A stretch of 64,000 nt of DNA, taken from positions 2,790,001 through 2,854,000 of the forward strand of contig NC_090773.1 in the NCBI RefSeq assembly GCF_001761485.1, read 5' to 3'. The stretch is from Yarrowia lipolytica (Eukaryota > Ascomycota > Dipodascomycetes > Dipodascales). Of this stretch, positions 42,086 to 53,300 are shown one piece after another. Both the position numbers and the translations under genes were made by a program. A model generated the notes under the pieces. The model was not told where the DNA came from and searched no databases. It saw only the letters and a list, made by a program, of their open reading frames with translations. Position 1 is the stretch's first letter. Every line of letters begins with the position of its first letter.

Positions 42086-45025
42086 CTACTTGAGCATAGC
42101 AAAGACATCAACGTTGTTCTGTCGTCGCTGCTGTAGAGTAGGGGGAGGTCTGTGGGAGATGAGAGACTGATCAGATCGCTTGATAAGAGGAATGGGGGCG
42201 TCGATATAGTTGCAGCCGACCACGGCGTTCTTGCCCGAGGCAATGGCGAAACAGGTGGTGGTGGGGGGACAGGCAAAGTGCACCCACTTGTTGAAGTTGC
42301 ACATGATGAACTCGCCAGCAGGAGAACATCCCACCTCGCCCTCGGTACATCCGGAGTCAGCCAGAGGTTTGGATGTAGAGGGGGTGTCTGAAGAGGGCTT
42401 GTCAGCAGCAGAGGTGGGGGCGGAGGCAGAAGCAGCAGAAGAAGCAGCGGAAGAAGTAGCGGGCTTTTCAGCGGGGTCTTCGGCAGGCTTGTCGGCAGGC
42501 TTTTCGGCAGGCTTTTCGGCAGGCTTTCCGGCGTCAGTAGGAGAAGCAGGGGAAGGAGAGGCCTCGCTAGCAGTGGCTCCACCTGTAGGAGCAGCGGCCT
42601 CGCTAGCAGCGGCATCAGTAGGAACGGGCTTCTGTTTGTCCTGGACCGAGAGCTTGGAAATCACCTCCTGGTTGCCGTAGATGCCGTTGAGACACTTGGC
42701 TAGGTCGTTGCCCTGCTTGCCGTCACAAGGGGGGTGGGCGGACTCGGGAGAAATTGTCTTCTGGGGAGCCGAGTCAGCCAGAGAGATGGTGGCGGCGGTG
42801 GCGGAGGCCGAAACGGTAGTAGCCTGGGATAGGAGGTCAGAGGGGGCGACCTTGGAGACCTTGCTGGGGGCGGGAGCGGGAGCAGGAGCGGAAGAGACAG
42901 GGGCGGAAGAGGCAGGAGCAGGAGTGGAAGAGGCAGGAGTGGAAGAGGCAGGAGCGGAAGCACCAGTCTCAACAGCAGCAGCAGCCTCAGAAGAGATAGG
43001 AGTGGTCTCAACAGCAGTCTCGGAAGAGACAGGCGCAGACTCAGAGGTTTGAGAGGCCTCAGGGGTCTCAGCACTACTCTCAGAGGTCTCCTCAGCAGCA
43101 GCCTCGCCAGAAACGCTCACAGTGGTACCAGTAAGGGTCTTGGTGGTGAAGACAGAAGAGGTGGTGGTGGTAGTGAGCTCGGCGGAAGAAGAAGGAGCAG
43201 GAGAGGCAGAGAGGGCGGGGCCAGCAGCAGAAGAGGGAGCTCCAGCAACAGAAGAGGTACCAGAAGCGGCGTTCTCAGACTTGTTCTTAATCTCACCAGA
43301 CTCGGCAGCAAACGCAGGGTTGGAGGGAGCAGCCAGAGACGCGACAGAAGAAGGTGAGACAGAAGGAGAGGCACCAGAAGGAGATGCAGAAGAAGGGGAA
43401 GCACCAGAAGAAGGAACGACACCCTCAGCAACACCCTCGGAAGTGGAAACACCCTCGGAAGTGGGAGAAGGACCAGGAACGTTCACCACGGTGGTGTCAA
43501 TGTACACGGACTCAATGGTGGTGTGGTAGACGGTGTGCTTGGCCTTGGAGGAAGAGGGAGATGACTCGGGAATGGAGCTGGTCTCAGCAGCAGCTTCAGC
43601 AGCAGAAGAAATCTCAGAAGTCTCAACAGCAGTGGGAACGGTAGTGGTCACGGTCTCGCCAACAGAAGTCACAGTGTGCTGCTCGGTGACGGTGGTATCA
43701 GCCTCCACGCCGCTCTCAACTGAGCCGCTCTCGGCGGCAAAAACAGGACCCGAGGGAGCAGCCAGCGACGACACCACCGAGGGACCATTCTCAGGCTTCC
43801 ACATACCGTTGTCGGGGGTGTGAGTTGAGACGGGAGCGGGAGCGGGAGCAGAAGAAGGAGCCCAAGGAGCGGGAGAAGAGACTGCGGGAGCGGGAGCACC
43901 AGGAGCGGGAGCAGAAGAAGGAGCCCAAGGAGCAGGGGCAGGAGCAGAAGAAGGAGCCCAAGGAGCGGGAGCAGGAGCAGAAGAAGACTCGGGGGTCCAG
44001 ACAGAGGCAGAAGAAGGAGCCCAGGCAGAAGAAGAAGCAACAGAAACAACTGGGGTCGAAGCAACAGAAACAACGGGACCAGCACCTCCAAGTGCATTCT
44101 TGGCAATCTGAGCGTAGGAAACGCCGCCTTCCTTGTTAAGGAAGGCCTGAGAAGCATCCCACATCATGATTCCGCCAAACGACGAGTATTGCTTGACCTT
44201 GTCGACGTAGGACTTGAGGGTGGCTCCATCAATGTATCCAGTAGAGGCAGCCGAGACGGCTCCGGGCACTCCAAGGTAGATTTTGATGTTCTTGTTAGGC
44301 GACACGGTTTTGGCAAAGTTGTCCCAGGTGTCAAAGTTGAACTGGCCGGGGTTGTTGACTCCACAGTAGTTGTTGTAGAACTGGACGTAGGCAAAGTCGA
44401 TGTCGGCGCCGGCAAGAGCTTCTCCAACAGACGCATCGGGGTAGGGACATTGGGGGGTGGCAGAGATGTAGTACTGGCCGGAGGAGGAGGCAAAGTGTTC
44501 TCGAAGACGCTTGACAAGAGCCACGTAGCCCATTTGCTGTTGGTTTTCGATATCCAGATCGTAACCGTCAACAATGGCGTCTCCGAATGGTCGTTCGGCC
44601 GCGGTACCTCCGCCAAAGGTGTTCCACAGAGTGTCAGCAAAGTTGGCTCCTCCGGCGTCCGAAGTGAAGCCGTACGATCCCACGGCACCGCCCAGCGAGA
44701 TGAACACCTTTTTGCCCAGACTCTGGCACTTTTTGATGTCTGCGGCAATGGCCGGGCAGTTGGCCAGGCCGCCGGCAAAGTTGTCGTTGCAGCCGGAAAT
44801 GGTTAGAGTGAGGTCTCCGTTACCGTTGAACGAGTTGAGAAACGAGACAACGTAAACGTCGGCGGCGTTGGACTCACAGTACGAGCCCAGAGGCTCCTGA
44901 GAGCCGGCCGAGGCCTGGCCCCAATAGAGCACGACATTGTTGGAGCCAGCGGGATCAAACGCGGCAACAGAGGTCGCCAGAGACATGAGCGAAGCTCCAA
45001 AGTTGGCGATGGTTGAGAATTTCAT
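42086..45025 (-). CDS. CTS1: Secreted GH18 chitinase with C-terminal chitin-binding domain
   Basis: 979 residues, much longer than yeast Cts1 (about 560). A signal peptide (1-22) is followed by the GH18 barrel (about 24-310). It shows VVLYWGQ, KVFISLGGA and the catalytic DGYDLDIE with Asp156, Asp158 and acid Glu160; substrate-site segments are YVQFYNNYCG and GGIMMWDASQ. A 550-residue Ala/Ser/Pro/Thr-rich, likely O-glycosylated linker follows, with tandem SSAPAPAPWAP copies (about 345-400). It also carries duplicated LAAPSxPxFAAESG blocks. A six-cysteine CBM19-like domain lies near residues 870-935 (CTEGEVGC, FIMCNFNKWVHFACP). The tail after it carries a KR pair. The known role is hydrolysis of septal chitin for cell separation. 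It is intron-free, with the start at 45023-45025. Confidence 0.95.
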   Translation of the reverse strand: MKFSTIANFGASLMSLATSVAAFDPAGSNNVVLYWGQASAGSQEPLGSYCESNAADVYVVSFLNSFNGNGDLTLTISGCNDNFAGGLANCPAIAADIKKCQSLGKKVFISLGGAVGSYGFTSDAGGANFADTLWNTFGGGTAAERPFGDAIVDGYDLDIENQQQMGYVALVKRLREHFASSSGQYYISATPQCPYPDASVGEALAGADIDFAYVQFYNNYCGVNNPGQFNFDTWDNFAKTVSPNKNIKIYLGVPGAVSAASTGYIDGATLKSYVDKVKQYSSFGGIMMWDASQAFLNKEGGVSYAQIAKNALGGAGPVVSVASTPVVSVASSSAWAPSSASVWTPESSSAPAPAPWAPSSAPAPAPWAPSSAPAPGAPAPAVSSPAPWAPSSAPAPAPVSTHTPDNGMWKPENGPSVVSSLAAPSGPVFAAESGSVESGVEADTTVTEQHTVTSVGETVTTTVPTAVETSEISSAAEAAAETSSIPESSPSSSKAKHTVYHTTIESVYIDTTVVNVPGPSPTSEGVSTSEGVAEGVVPSSGASPSSASPSGASPSVSPSSVASLAAPSNPAFAAESGEIKNKSENAASGTSSVAGAPSSAAGPALSASPAPSSSAELTTTTTSSVFTTKTLTGTTVSVSGEAAAEETSESSAETPEASQTSESAPVSSETAVETTPISSEAAAAVETGASAPASSTPASSTPAPASSAPVSSAPAPAPAPSKVSKVAPSDLLSQATTVSASATAATISLADSAPQKTISPESAHPPCDGKQGNDLAKCLNGIYGNQEVISKLSVQDKQKPVPTDAAASEAAAPTGGATASEASPSPASPTDAGKPAEKPAEKPADKPAEDPAEKPATSSAASSAASASAPTSAADKPSSDTPSTSKPLADSGCTEGEVGCSPAGEFIMCNFNKWVHFACPPTTTCFAIASGKNAVVGCNYIDAPIPLIKRSDQSLISHRPPPTLQQRRQNNVDVFAMLK

Positions 45026-45286
45026 GATAAGCGAGAGACTAGGTGGTTTCAGTGGCGTTTCAGCGTCGTTGTAGTATCGTTTTGTGGTGTTTTTGTGCCC
45101 GGGAAAAAAAGGAGAGAAAACAGTTGGATAGTAGACCAGCTACTGGGGTGTAAGGAGCGTGTGTTTGTGGTTGAGGGGGGAAAAAGGAGTGACTGACCCG
45201 CAACGGATGTAAAAGAGTGGAAACGAAGGCTTCAAATGGACACTTGATCGACTGATGATGAGGTTTATGGCAGGTTTCGAGGGAGG

Positions 45287-45294
45287 TTATATAT
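45287..45294 (-). promoter_or_regulatory. TATA candidate for CTS1
   Basis: ATATATAA on the minus strand about 265 bp before the CTS1 ATG; the leader would be long and A/C-rich. Confidence 0.35.
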
Positions 45295-46497
45295 CTTCGG
45301 GCAGTTATGCAAGGGTGAAGAGGTGAAAACGAAAAGTTGAAGTTTATTTTCGGTTCTACACAAACTTGGAATATATGCAAATGCTCGTCTGGACACGTAG
45401 ATGACAATTGTGATCTCCAAATTCAATTTCACCCGATATCCGCCAAATTAGCCCCAATATGTCCAGTTTATGGCCAAAAAAATAAACTTCCATCCAGCCA
45501 TCTGATATATAAGGTTAAGGTTCCAATCAAGATAAAATTAGAGATGCAATAAAATAAAGTTATAACCAAGAACTCTATTTCGAGGCTGGTCACATTTGAC
45601 AGGTTTGAGACTGACAGAACGGGGAAGTTTTGACCAGCCATTTTTGAGCAGAATGAAAAGTGAATGGAGTAGGGATGGAAGTTGCGCACGTAGGGAAAGC
45701 TTAGTGATCAGATTATACGGTTCTATGGCTTGAGTTATTTGTATCTATTTTTCTGGCCGTTTTTCTATTTTTATTTTTATTTGTTGAACTTATATGCTAA
45801 ATAATCCACATTTAAACTAGTTCAAATTATGCCGTTTTATATTGAAAATGACGGCAAGACGAGCGGAAATTGACTAAAAGAGTTGGAAAAATTTCCCTCA
45901 CGGTTAATCTAGTTAATGCTGATTTTATCTGATTTTTCTCGTCGTTTTTTCAAACAATTTGCAATTATTCGCTATTTCTCTCCCAAAAAAAACTTCCATT
46001 GTCTGTAACACGCCACATGGAGTTTGCGCTAATCATGCATACCTGACATCCCTGTGGTGGGATTATCTGCGGGGACAATTTGAATATATTGGGCCGCGAG
46101 CTGGAAAAATTGCGAAAAAAGAAAGAAAATTTGCTTCTCTCGAAAGCAGTATTTTCCACTCTCCGCTTCCCACTCAAAGGATAAAACGACCGCCATAATT
46201 CTCTCCCCATATATCATGAGGCTGCGAGGCTACAAAACCTTATTTATCCCTTCTGTCAAGGGAGTGTTACAGAATGATGGATGACGTAGGGCGGGTATAA
46301 CGGTGGTAGATGGGAAGGTAGACGCCGGAAATATGTACAGTAGCGGGGGAATGGTCTTTGTGGTGGGGGTGACATGGGTCTTGTGGTGGCCACATGGACA
46401 ATGTGATGAGGCAAGACCTCGTTTATCCCACATGACTGACTGGTGAGGCCTGCCACATTACTCGTGTGGTCCACGACATTACTCGGGTGGTTTCCAT

Positions 46498-46560
46498 GAC
46501 ATTACTCGTGTCGCCCACGACATTACTCGTGTCGCCCACGACATTACTCGCGTCGCCCAC
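46498..46560. repeat. 21-bp minisatellite
   Basis: Three near-identical units beginning GACATTACTCGTGTCGCCC, preceded from 46455 by two decayed copies with CTCGTGTGG and CTCGGGTGG. Confidence 0.9.
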
Positions 46561-47527
46561 CACAGTTGTAATTACTCCTGTAGCCATTTCGATGCACGTC
46601 AATCTCCGTGTCCCTGCCAGTGGTACGCCTTGGACTATAGGCTCCATTGTTCATCATCCCTTGAAGTGTCTCTTCCGATGAGGTGGTTTGGGATTCGAAT
46701 TTCTTCTGGAAAAGGCCAATCCATTGGATATTCTCGTTGTTACTCCCCTTCCGCTTCGTGTGTCACATTTTGCAATTTTTTCCAATTATTATTATTTTTT
46801 ATTATTATTTTCTGCCATTTTCTGACGCCATATTATATCTGAACATGTTACGTCAAGGTTATGCACAAAAACGCGTGGGACATCGCATGAGAAACGTAGC
46901 GGGTCTGAACACGAACGCGAACGGTGTTAGCGACGAGTAAGAACGATGATATTGGTATCAATTTGCTCGTGGCAACACGGGGAGTATTTCTACGCACATG
47001 GAATTGTTGTGCGGTGTCTGTGTGGAGTTTTGGGGACTGGTTTGGGGGAACCCAAATCTCTGATTAACGTGTTTCAGAAGCAGAGTTTATTTTGAAACTA
47101 AAAAATAAAATATAAATGTAACTTGGAAATATAATTAGCAGCAATTAGCCTAGGCAAACAAAAGACACGAAATAATTAAATAAAACAACTAAATAATTAA
47201 TTAATTAATTAAAATAAGTAAAATAAAATAAAATTACAACTATCAGCTTATAATAGAACCAAAGGGATGAAAATGGTATTCAGATGGAGAGGGTGAGCTA
47301 TAAATAGGAGCAGATGGATAGATAGATATATGGGTCACGTGATCCCGCTCAATGAGGGCTCATTGATAGGTGAGATGTCAGACTTTGACCTTTCTTCTAC
47401 TCCAACTGCCTTCAACGCCTTCGGCTGACAGACAGACAGACAGACAGATAGACAAACAGCCAGATCAACCTGCTGAGTATTCTGTCAATTGGACGCATCA
47501 CTGCGGTGATCGACACAGACCGCAAAG

Positions 47528-47632
47528 ATGGCCCGTCAGAAGATGACAGTGACGGGAAAATTTTCGCTCAAGGACGCTGTCAAGGATGTTTGCGAGGGTC
47601 AATGTGTCGCCAATGAAACAATTTTTGGTTAA
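47528..47632 (+). other. 34-codon ORF of unknown status
   Basis: An ATG in good context (GCAAAGATGG) opens MARQKMTVTGKFSLKDAVKD and stops at a TAA at 47630. It reads like a protein but has no known motif, no nearby intron signal and no clear TATA. It may be a short lineage-specific gene or chance. Confidence 0.2.
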
Positions 47633-47671
47633 AATCCTCGGTAACAATCCTCGGTAACAATCCTCGATAAC
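47633..47671. repeat. 13-bp tandem repeat
   Basis: AATCCTCGGTAAC twice, then AATCCTCGATAAC. Confidence 0.9.
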
Positions 47672-47912
47672 AACCCTTGCTTTGTCGCTTGCAAGAGACG
47701 GTCCTGTCAGACACTAGAGTTGAGGAGGGAGTCGGCGAGCGACACGAGAAGCAGGCAATCGTGACGTCTTCCTCGCCATAAGTGTCCCAGTCAACTGTCT
47801 CGGTCGGTGACAGCCATCTGACTCAGGGGGATACGACAGGGCCTGCATTTTGAAGTTGGGGAGTGGTGCAGGCGTGGTGAAGGCGTCATGAGGACTGTCA
47901 GGAGTGTACCCT

Positions 47913-48045
47913 GGCTGTGGTTGTTCTGGTCGTCCACTCTGCTGTGGTCGTCCACTATGGCGGTGATCGTCCACTCTGCTTTTGTCGTCCACTCTGCTGT
48001 TGGCCTCCACTCTGGCTGTGGTCGTCCACTCTATCTGTGGTCGTT
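47913..48045. repeat. 18-bp minisatellite
   Basis: About seven imperfect copies of GTCGTCCACTCTGCTGTG. The unit is a multiple of three, so frames on both strands stay open across it; none starts with a credible ATG. Confidence 0.85.
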
Positions 48046-48586
48046 CTCTGGACTGATTTGGACGGAAGATGGGAAGTCCGTGGAGCAATTCGGAGAACTG
48101 CAATGGAGCGGATGAACCTGCTCCTGCAGACGTGGGGTTGAACTCCGCAGTCCCTGAAATCAACTTTTCGCAAACACTGGAGTTTACCAACTGGACAACC
48201 AGAGACTTGGCAAGGAGAAAAAAGAAAGAGCAGCGACGCCGAAGGATGAAATGGGTGTCAGAGAGTAGAAAGTTCCCAAGCAACTAGGACGTCAACAGTT
48301 CTTGGTGCTAGTGTTGCAGACACGATAGAGTGGAACCATGTTCATACAGACGAAGAGGGCTCAGTCCCATGTCGTCTGGACTGAACCGTGACAGTGAACA
48401 ACGGCGATGCTGCTCAGGACAATGTGGTAAAAGACCCAGACTGCTGTCAGAGATATTTTGTCATCGACTACAGTTTCGTGATGGTACATGATCACCTCTC
48501 AGTGCCCAGAGTCGGTCATTGTGAAAATGAACAATCACCAGACTGGAGAGACGAGAGACGAATGGAGTTACTCAATTGAGTAGAAT

Positions 48587-48658
48587 ATATGATTCTGTTA
48601 CTCACGTGATTATCACAGGGGCGTGAATCAGCTCGTCACGTGAGTAACTGAATCATAT
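48587..48658. repeat. 23-bp inverted repeat with 26-bp spacer
   Basis: Left arm 48587-48609 and right arm 48636-48658 are reverse complements except at one position. Each arm ends inward with CACGTGA. A CTCAATTGAG palindrome lies just outside at 48571-48580. Confidence 0.9.
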
Positions 48659-49158
48659 GCTCTAGGCTCATCTTGCCTTCTTCACCAGGACCCACTGGTC
48701 TTCTTCACCAGGATCCATCTTGTTACAGATCAACTGGCTTCACGTGATCGTTGTTTGCATCACGTGACTACGTACGTAATTGGCTTGTGGCACGAAATGT
48801 ATAGTCCACATTAGATGATATATTCAACTATCACTCGAGTCTGAGTACTTTGTTTCGAGGAACATCTATAGACAGACAGCAACTGATCGAGACTAGGAGA
48901 CTGCAATGTCGCTTCTCTGGTCTGTAGATTGCATTCGCCTTGATGAGGTTGCCATAGGAGATTGTTGATTGGAAGGCTGGGCTCTTCTGCTAGTCTGCAC
49001 CGGGTGAAGGGGGTGGCACGAGGGTGGCATGAGGGTGACACGAGGGTGACACGGTACGTGGTGACTTTGACATCAACACCCTGGAGATCCGCTCTGCCGA
49101 ACAATGAACACTCTTTTTCCATAACGAGAGCGCAGCTCGAGTTATGGCTGCGCTCTGG

Positions 49159-49220
49159 TTATAAGCGCTCTCAATATGGATCACTCTCGTTATAAGCGCT
49201 CTCAATATGGATCACTCTCG
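49159..49220. repeat. 31-bp tandem duplication at a gene's 3' end
   Basis: Two identical adjacent 31-bp copies (49159-49189 and 49190-49220). The right copy contains the last codons and stop codon of the gene at 49212-50336. Confidence 0.95.
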
Positions 49221-50336
49221 GGTCTTCAACTCTCGCACCAACTCAGCCAGCTCGTCCAACTCAACCCGGCCCTTGTCTCTAATGAACTCCAGCACTACCT
49301 GTCTCTCATGGGGGGTCAGTGTCACCCAGAATCGGCCGTCGGCAGTCACCACGTTCTCTCCACCTTGGTCAATCTCATCTCCGCCCTCGGGAAGATACAG
49401 GTATCCTCCATCAGACACCTCCAGCTGCGACTGTTGATGGGCGAGCCAGATGTGTCTACTCTGGACCTCCAATTCAGCCAGGAACGACTCATAGAGCCTA
49501 TCCACCATGAGTTCGAAGCTTGCCCGCGCCTCTTTTTGGATTCGGACCCACTTTTGTAGCGCCAGAACCTCCTTGTATTCCTCCATCCACTCCTGCTCCT
49601 CACGCTTTCGCGCATCCGACACCATCCGCGTGTACTCATGGTACGCCTTTTTCTGCTCCTTGCGGGCCAGCGACTTGCCCTTTTTCTTACCCACAATCTT
49701 CTGTTTAGCCGTCTGGGTCTCGGTCTCTCCAGCCTCGGCTCGCTCGGCTTCCCGCGCCTGTCTCTCGGCCAGAAGACGGCGGTTTTCACGTTGCTGGCGG
49801 ACATACTCGTCCTCTGAGTCAGATTCCGCCAGATGATTGGTTTCTCCTGACCCAGCAGACCCAGCTAAACCGCTGCTGCCCTCTCCAGGATCAAAATGGG
49901 ATTCGGATTGTGGCCCAGGAGTATCCTCTGGAGAAATAGAAGTAGTTGCTTCTGTTGCACCCCCACCACGCCCAACATCCCCGAGATCCTCATACTCATC
50001 GTCTTCAATCTCAAACCCCCCCTCCACCCTCGCCTCTCTCTCTCCCTCTCCCTCCTCCATCTGACCCAGAACCCCGCCAAAAATGCGCCGCAACAAGGTC
50101 TCCTCCTGGGACTTGCCCTTTCCACCTCCTTCCTCCTCCCCCTCCTTCTCCTCCTCCGCCATGGCCTCATTGATGGCCTGCAACTTGCTCTCAAGCTTGG
50201 CCCGCTCGGCATCGTACGACTGCAAATATTGTCCCTCAAGCCGACGCAGCCGATCCTCCTCGTCACGTGACAGAGCGACTTGGTCACGTGCCGAGTACAG
50301 ATAGAGCTTGTCCAGCGGCAGTTTCTTCGGCGACAT
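49212..50336 (-). CDS. Coiled-coil protein with DDRGK1-like C-terminus
   Basis: 374 residues, very acidic and basic by turns. Residues 1-60 form a charged helix (LYLYSARDQVALSRDEEDRLRRLEG). Residues 60-175 are disordered and acidic, and 175-275 a long coiled coil (RQQRENRRLLAERQAREAE; KIVGKKKGKSLARKEQKK). The last 45 residues, TADGRFWVTLTPHERQVVLE and then FIRDKGRVELDELAEL, resemble the end of human DDRGK1/UFBP1 (DDRGKFIYITPEELAAVANF, then IRQRGRVSIAEL). The basic KIVGKKK...RKEQKK stretch also recalls DDRGK1. DDRGK1 is the UFMylation adaptor at the ER; here no N-terminal membrane segment is seen. The ATG at 50334-50336 is the first ATG; upstream in-frame sequence has none. Function unassigned. 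Confidence 0.6.
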   Translation of the reverse strand: MSPKKLPLDKLYLYSARDQVALSRDEEDRLRRLEGQYLQSYDAERAKLESKLQAINEAMAEEEKEGEEEGGGKGKSQEETLLRRIFGGVLGQMEEGEGEREARVEGGFEIEDDEYEDLGDVGRGGGATEATTSISPEDTPGPQSESHFDPGEGSSGLAGSAGSGETNHLAESDSEDEYVRQQRENRRLLAERQAREAERAEAGETETQTAKQKIVGKKKGKSLARKEQKKAYHEYTRMVSDARKREEQEWMEEYKEVLALQKWVRIQKEARASFELMVDRLYESFLAELEVQSRHIWLAHQQSQLEVSDGGYLYLPEGGDEIDQGGENVVTADGRFWVTLTPHERQVVLEFIRDKGRVELDELAELVRELKTRE

Positions 50337-53300
50337 GTTGACTGTGAATGAATGAGTTGATGACAAACAAGAGAGAGTGCAGGCCGAGATCAGAGTTTTG
50401 GAGTTGGGCTTATGTAAGCGACCTGGTGGAGGCCTAGGAAGTGGCTGGACGGTTTCTGACGGGGACTGGACGGTGTCAGACAGTGACTGAGCGGTGACGA
50501 TACTGCACCAGTTTGATATTTGTTCTGGGACTCATTTCGTCTTGTTTGGTTGAGTAGTGCGAGGGAACCTGATGAACAAGTGTGTCTGACATATTGAGAG
50601 AAAAATATATGACAGAGGGTGGATATTATGGTACCGTTGGAATACTGGGGATTTGGGGGATCGATTAATGGGTTTTTTTGGTAGTCTTGAGAGTAATAAT
50701 TTGGTTCTGGAGGAAAATGAAAAAAATTGAAAAAAATTAAAAATTAAAAAAATTGAAAAATTAAATAAAAAAAAAAAAAAAAAAAAAAGGAATGGACTAA
50801 AAAATCAAAAAAAGACTGAAAAATCCAATATAATGGACTGCAAACCCCCACAAAATGGACTGAAAAATCCAACAGAAGGGATTGTTAATGCTGTGCAAAC
50901 AAAAATCGCTGGACATGGCAAAACCACTCAGACACCACTGAGTCTGCTATCCTCGCTCCTACTCCTGTGATACATGCTCCAAGTCGCGTCAGCATGAACA
51001 GCCCGTTCGGTATATCGTGAAAGCTTGCCCAGCTCTTCGGATCTATAGCCCTAAACCGTCGTAACCGTCTCTTGTTGGCCATCTACTCTTCATGCAGGGG
51101 TACGGGGAGAGCTGTACTTGTAGGAGTTTTTGCGGGGTGTACGTGAGGCGCAAATACTGCGAAGATGACCCATGGAGACTTAATTGCTGCTGATTTAGTC
51201 CCTTTTGAAGTCCCCCGTGGTCTCAGACCTTTTGAAGATATTCTAGTAGGATTTTTCTCGGCCGGATCAGTTAAACCCTCAGCTTCACCTGCACTATGAG
51301 CTCACCAGCCCGGTCTGTAGGTGCTGTGACCCTACATTGTAGCCGCACAGCCACCGTTGGTCCGAGCTCACCTGGTGTTACCGGAAAAGTCCGTCTCTGG
51401 CACCCTTTGTGGTGATTCCGGTTGGAGCGTGTGGTCACTCGCCGGATTCAGTAAAGATCGACAGATCGACAGGGCCGCAGCACAACAATGACCATGATGA
51501 GATGGAACGGCTGGCGGAACTCATGTCTTTGCGATTCTCGTAGTAAGCAGGGGCTATGGCAACTTCCAGTCATGCCGAGGTCACAAGTAGGCTGGTCCTA
51601 ATGAATGTATAGGTCTGGTCTTGGCCAGTCACTGGTAAGTCCTCTCCAACTCTTAGACCAGGCCAGGCATACAGGCTACTGGGCACTGTCCCTGATGACT
51701 TCCCCGACGGGTTGAACATGTGACCGGAAACACAGACGCTCAAACAAGCAAATATTGAGTCTGAAACCAGATTGAGACGGTGCAGTAGCTCGACTAAAAC
51801 CAAACACAGTCGAAGCCTGCCTTGATGTCTGGAACACTCCATTCATTCAACAGCTCAAGATGGCGAAAAACATTGCCGAAAACAACAAACAATTACACAA
51901 ACCAGCTCTGTCCCTTCTCCACCTCCTCATTTGATCTTCCTTATTGCCTCATCCAAACCTCATATCTTGGCTCTCACCCGTTCCGGCGCGGTACAGCCCA
52001 CTACTTGTAGCTCAGCCCCATGTCAATCTGTGCATGGACACTAGCCGTGAGCGATGGGCGGTTATGTTGCCTACCCGAGCCGTTTGCGACCGCCAACAGC
52101 TATTAATCGCTCATTTGTGCATGGACCTATCTCCTACGGGAAGTTCTGGCGAGAGACTACGCCTGAGCTCGTCTCCATACCGACTGGGCCACGCTAGACC
52201 CTGTCTCAATAGAGAACGTCGGGAGCTAGCTCAGAGTTAACTGAGATGAAGAACCAGTCTAATTCAGAGGCTATTCCGCTTAGCGGTTTGTTTGGATCCA
52301 AATACTGTAGCAGACGAGAAAACCACCTCCACCAACATGCTCTACAGCATCGTACAATGGTCTTTACAATGGTCTTTTGTCTGAAATGACAAGCCGACAT
52401 GCCGACATCCGGAGAGGTTAAGTGGGCAACGGTCCAGCGACAGTGCTGCAGCCCGCGTCTACGACATGAAGCGAGATATCACTCTTTGTTGCTTAGCAGA
52501 GGTATCTGTGGAGCGTATGTGATGGAGTTGGGGACATAAATGGAGTCGCAGGGAAACTATTCAGATGCAAGATACACCAATCTGATGACCACAGGTTTCT
52601 GATTGACCTGGAAGTACAATACTCCCTGTGTAGCATCTCTAATCCCCTTCACTGTTCATCTTGTCATGTCTGCATCCGCTCTGCAGCAGGCTGAACCCCG
52701 CAGCCGAAATGAGACAGAAACGAGACAGTGGGATCTCGCAGCCTTGTCCTATGTGGTTCACACAATGCACTTGTATTTCTGGCTTGTATTTTTCGTTTTC
52801 TAGAGTCCAGCAACGTTTTATGGCAACGTTTTGTCATGGCTCGATTCGGGGGGTTTAGACTTTAGGGCTGGTGTATTATACGTTTTTTGGGATGGGATAG
52901 GGGTGGCCTTGATAGGGATATAGAGAGGCGATTATGGCCATTGAAAAACGTAAATATACCAAAGAGTTCCTCTTAAATTGATTGCGGCTTTCAAAATCCT
53001 CATATTTCCACTTTTCGCCGAGTTGGCCTACCCTCAAATCAGTGCCAAGCTCACACTCAAACTTTTACGTTATTTTCTCAGCCTAAAAAAATAAGCGACA
53101 GATTGGCTTTTTTCACCCTGAAGGGGCTGGTGAGACGCCAACCGCATCTGGAAGTAGCCAGGAACGGCCGATGAGATGGTCGATGGGCTGTGTGGTTATG
53201 TGGGGGTTGCGTTGAGGTCACGTGGTGGGGTTTTCGGCAAATTTTCGGGGGTCTGGGATCTTTCGACGAGACGTTTTCGGGAGGCTCGGGATCTTTCGAC

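Larger units (their letters stand above)
45026..49158. other. 4.1-kb intergenic upstream of CTS1
   Basis: Contains a TATA candidate for CTS1 (45287-45294), A/T-rich DNA (45720-46000, 47090-47260), three tandem-repeat arrays, a 34-codon ORF (47528-47632) and a long inverted repeat (48587-48658). No conserved gene is recognised. Confidence 0.55.

Noticed and set aside
47714-48283. 189-codon minus-strand frame
   Set aside because: Starts at TTG, crosses an 18-bp minisatellite, and shows no known domain.
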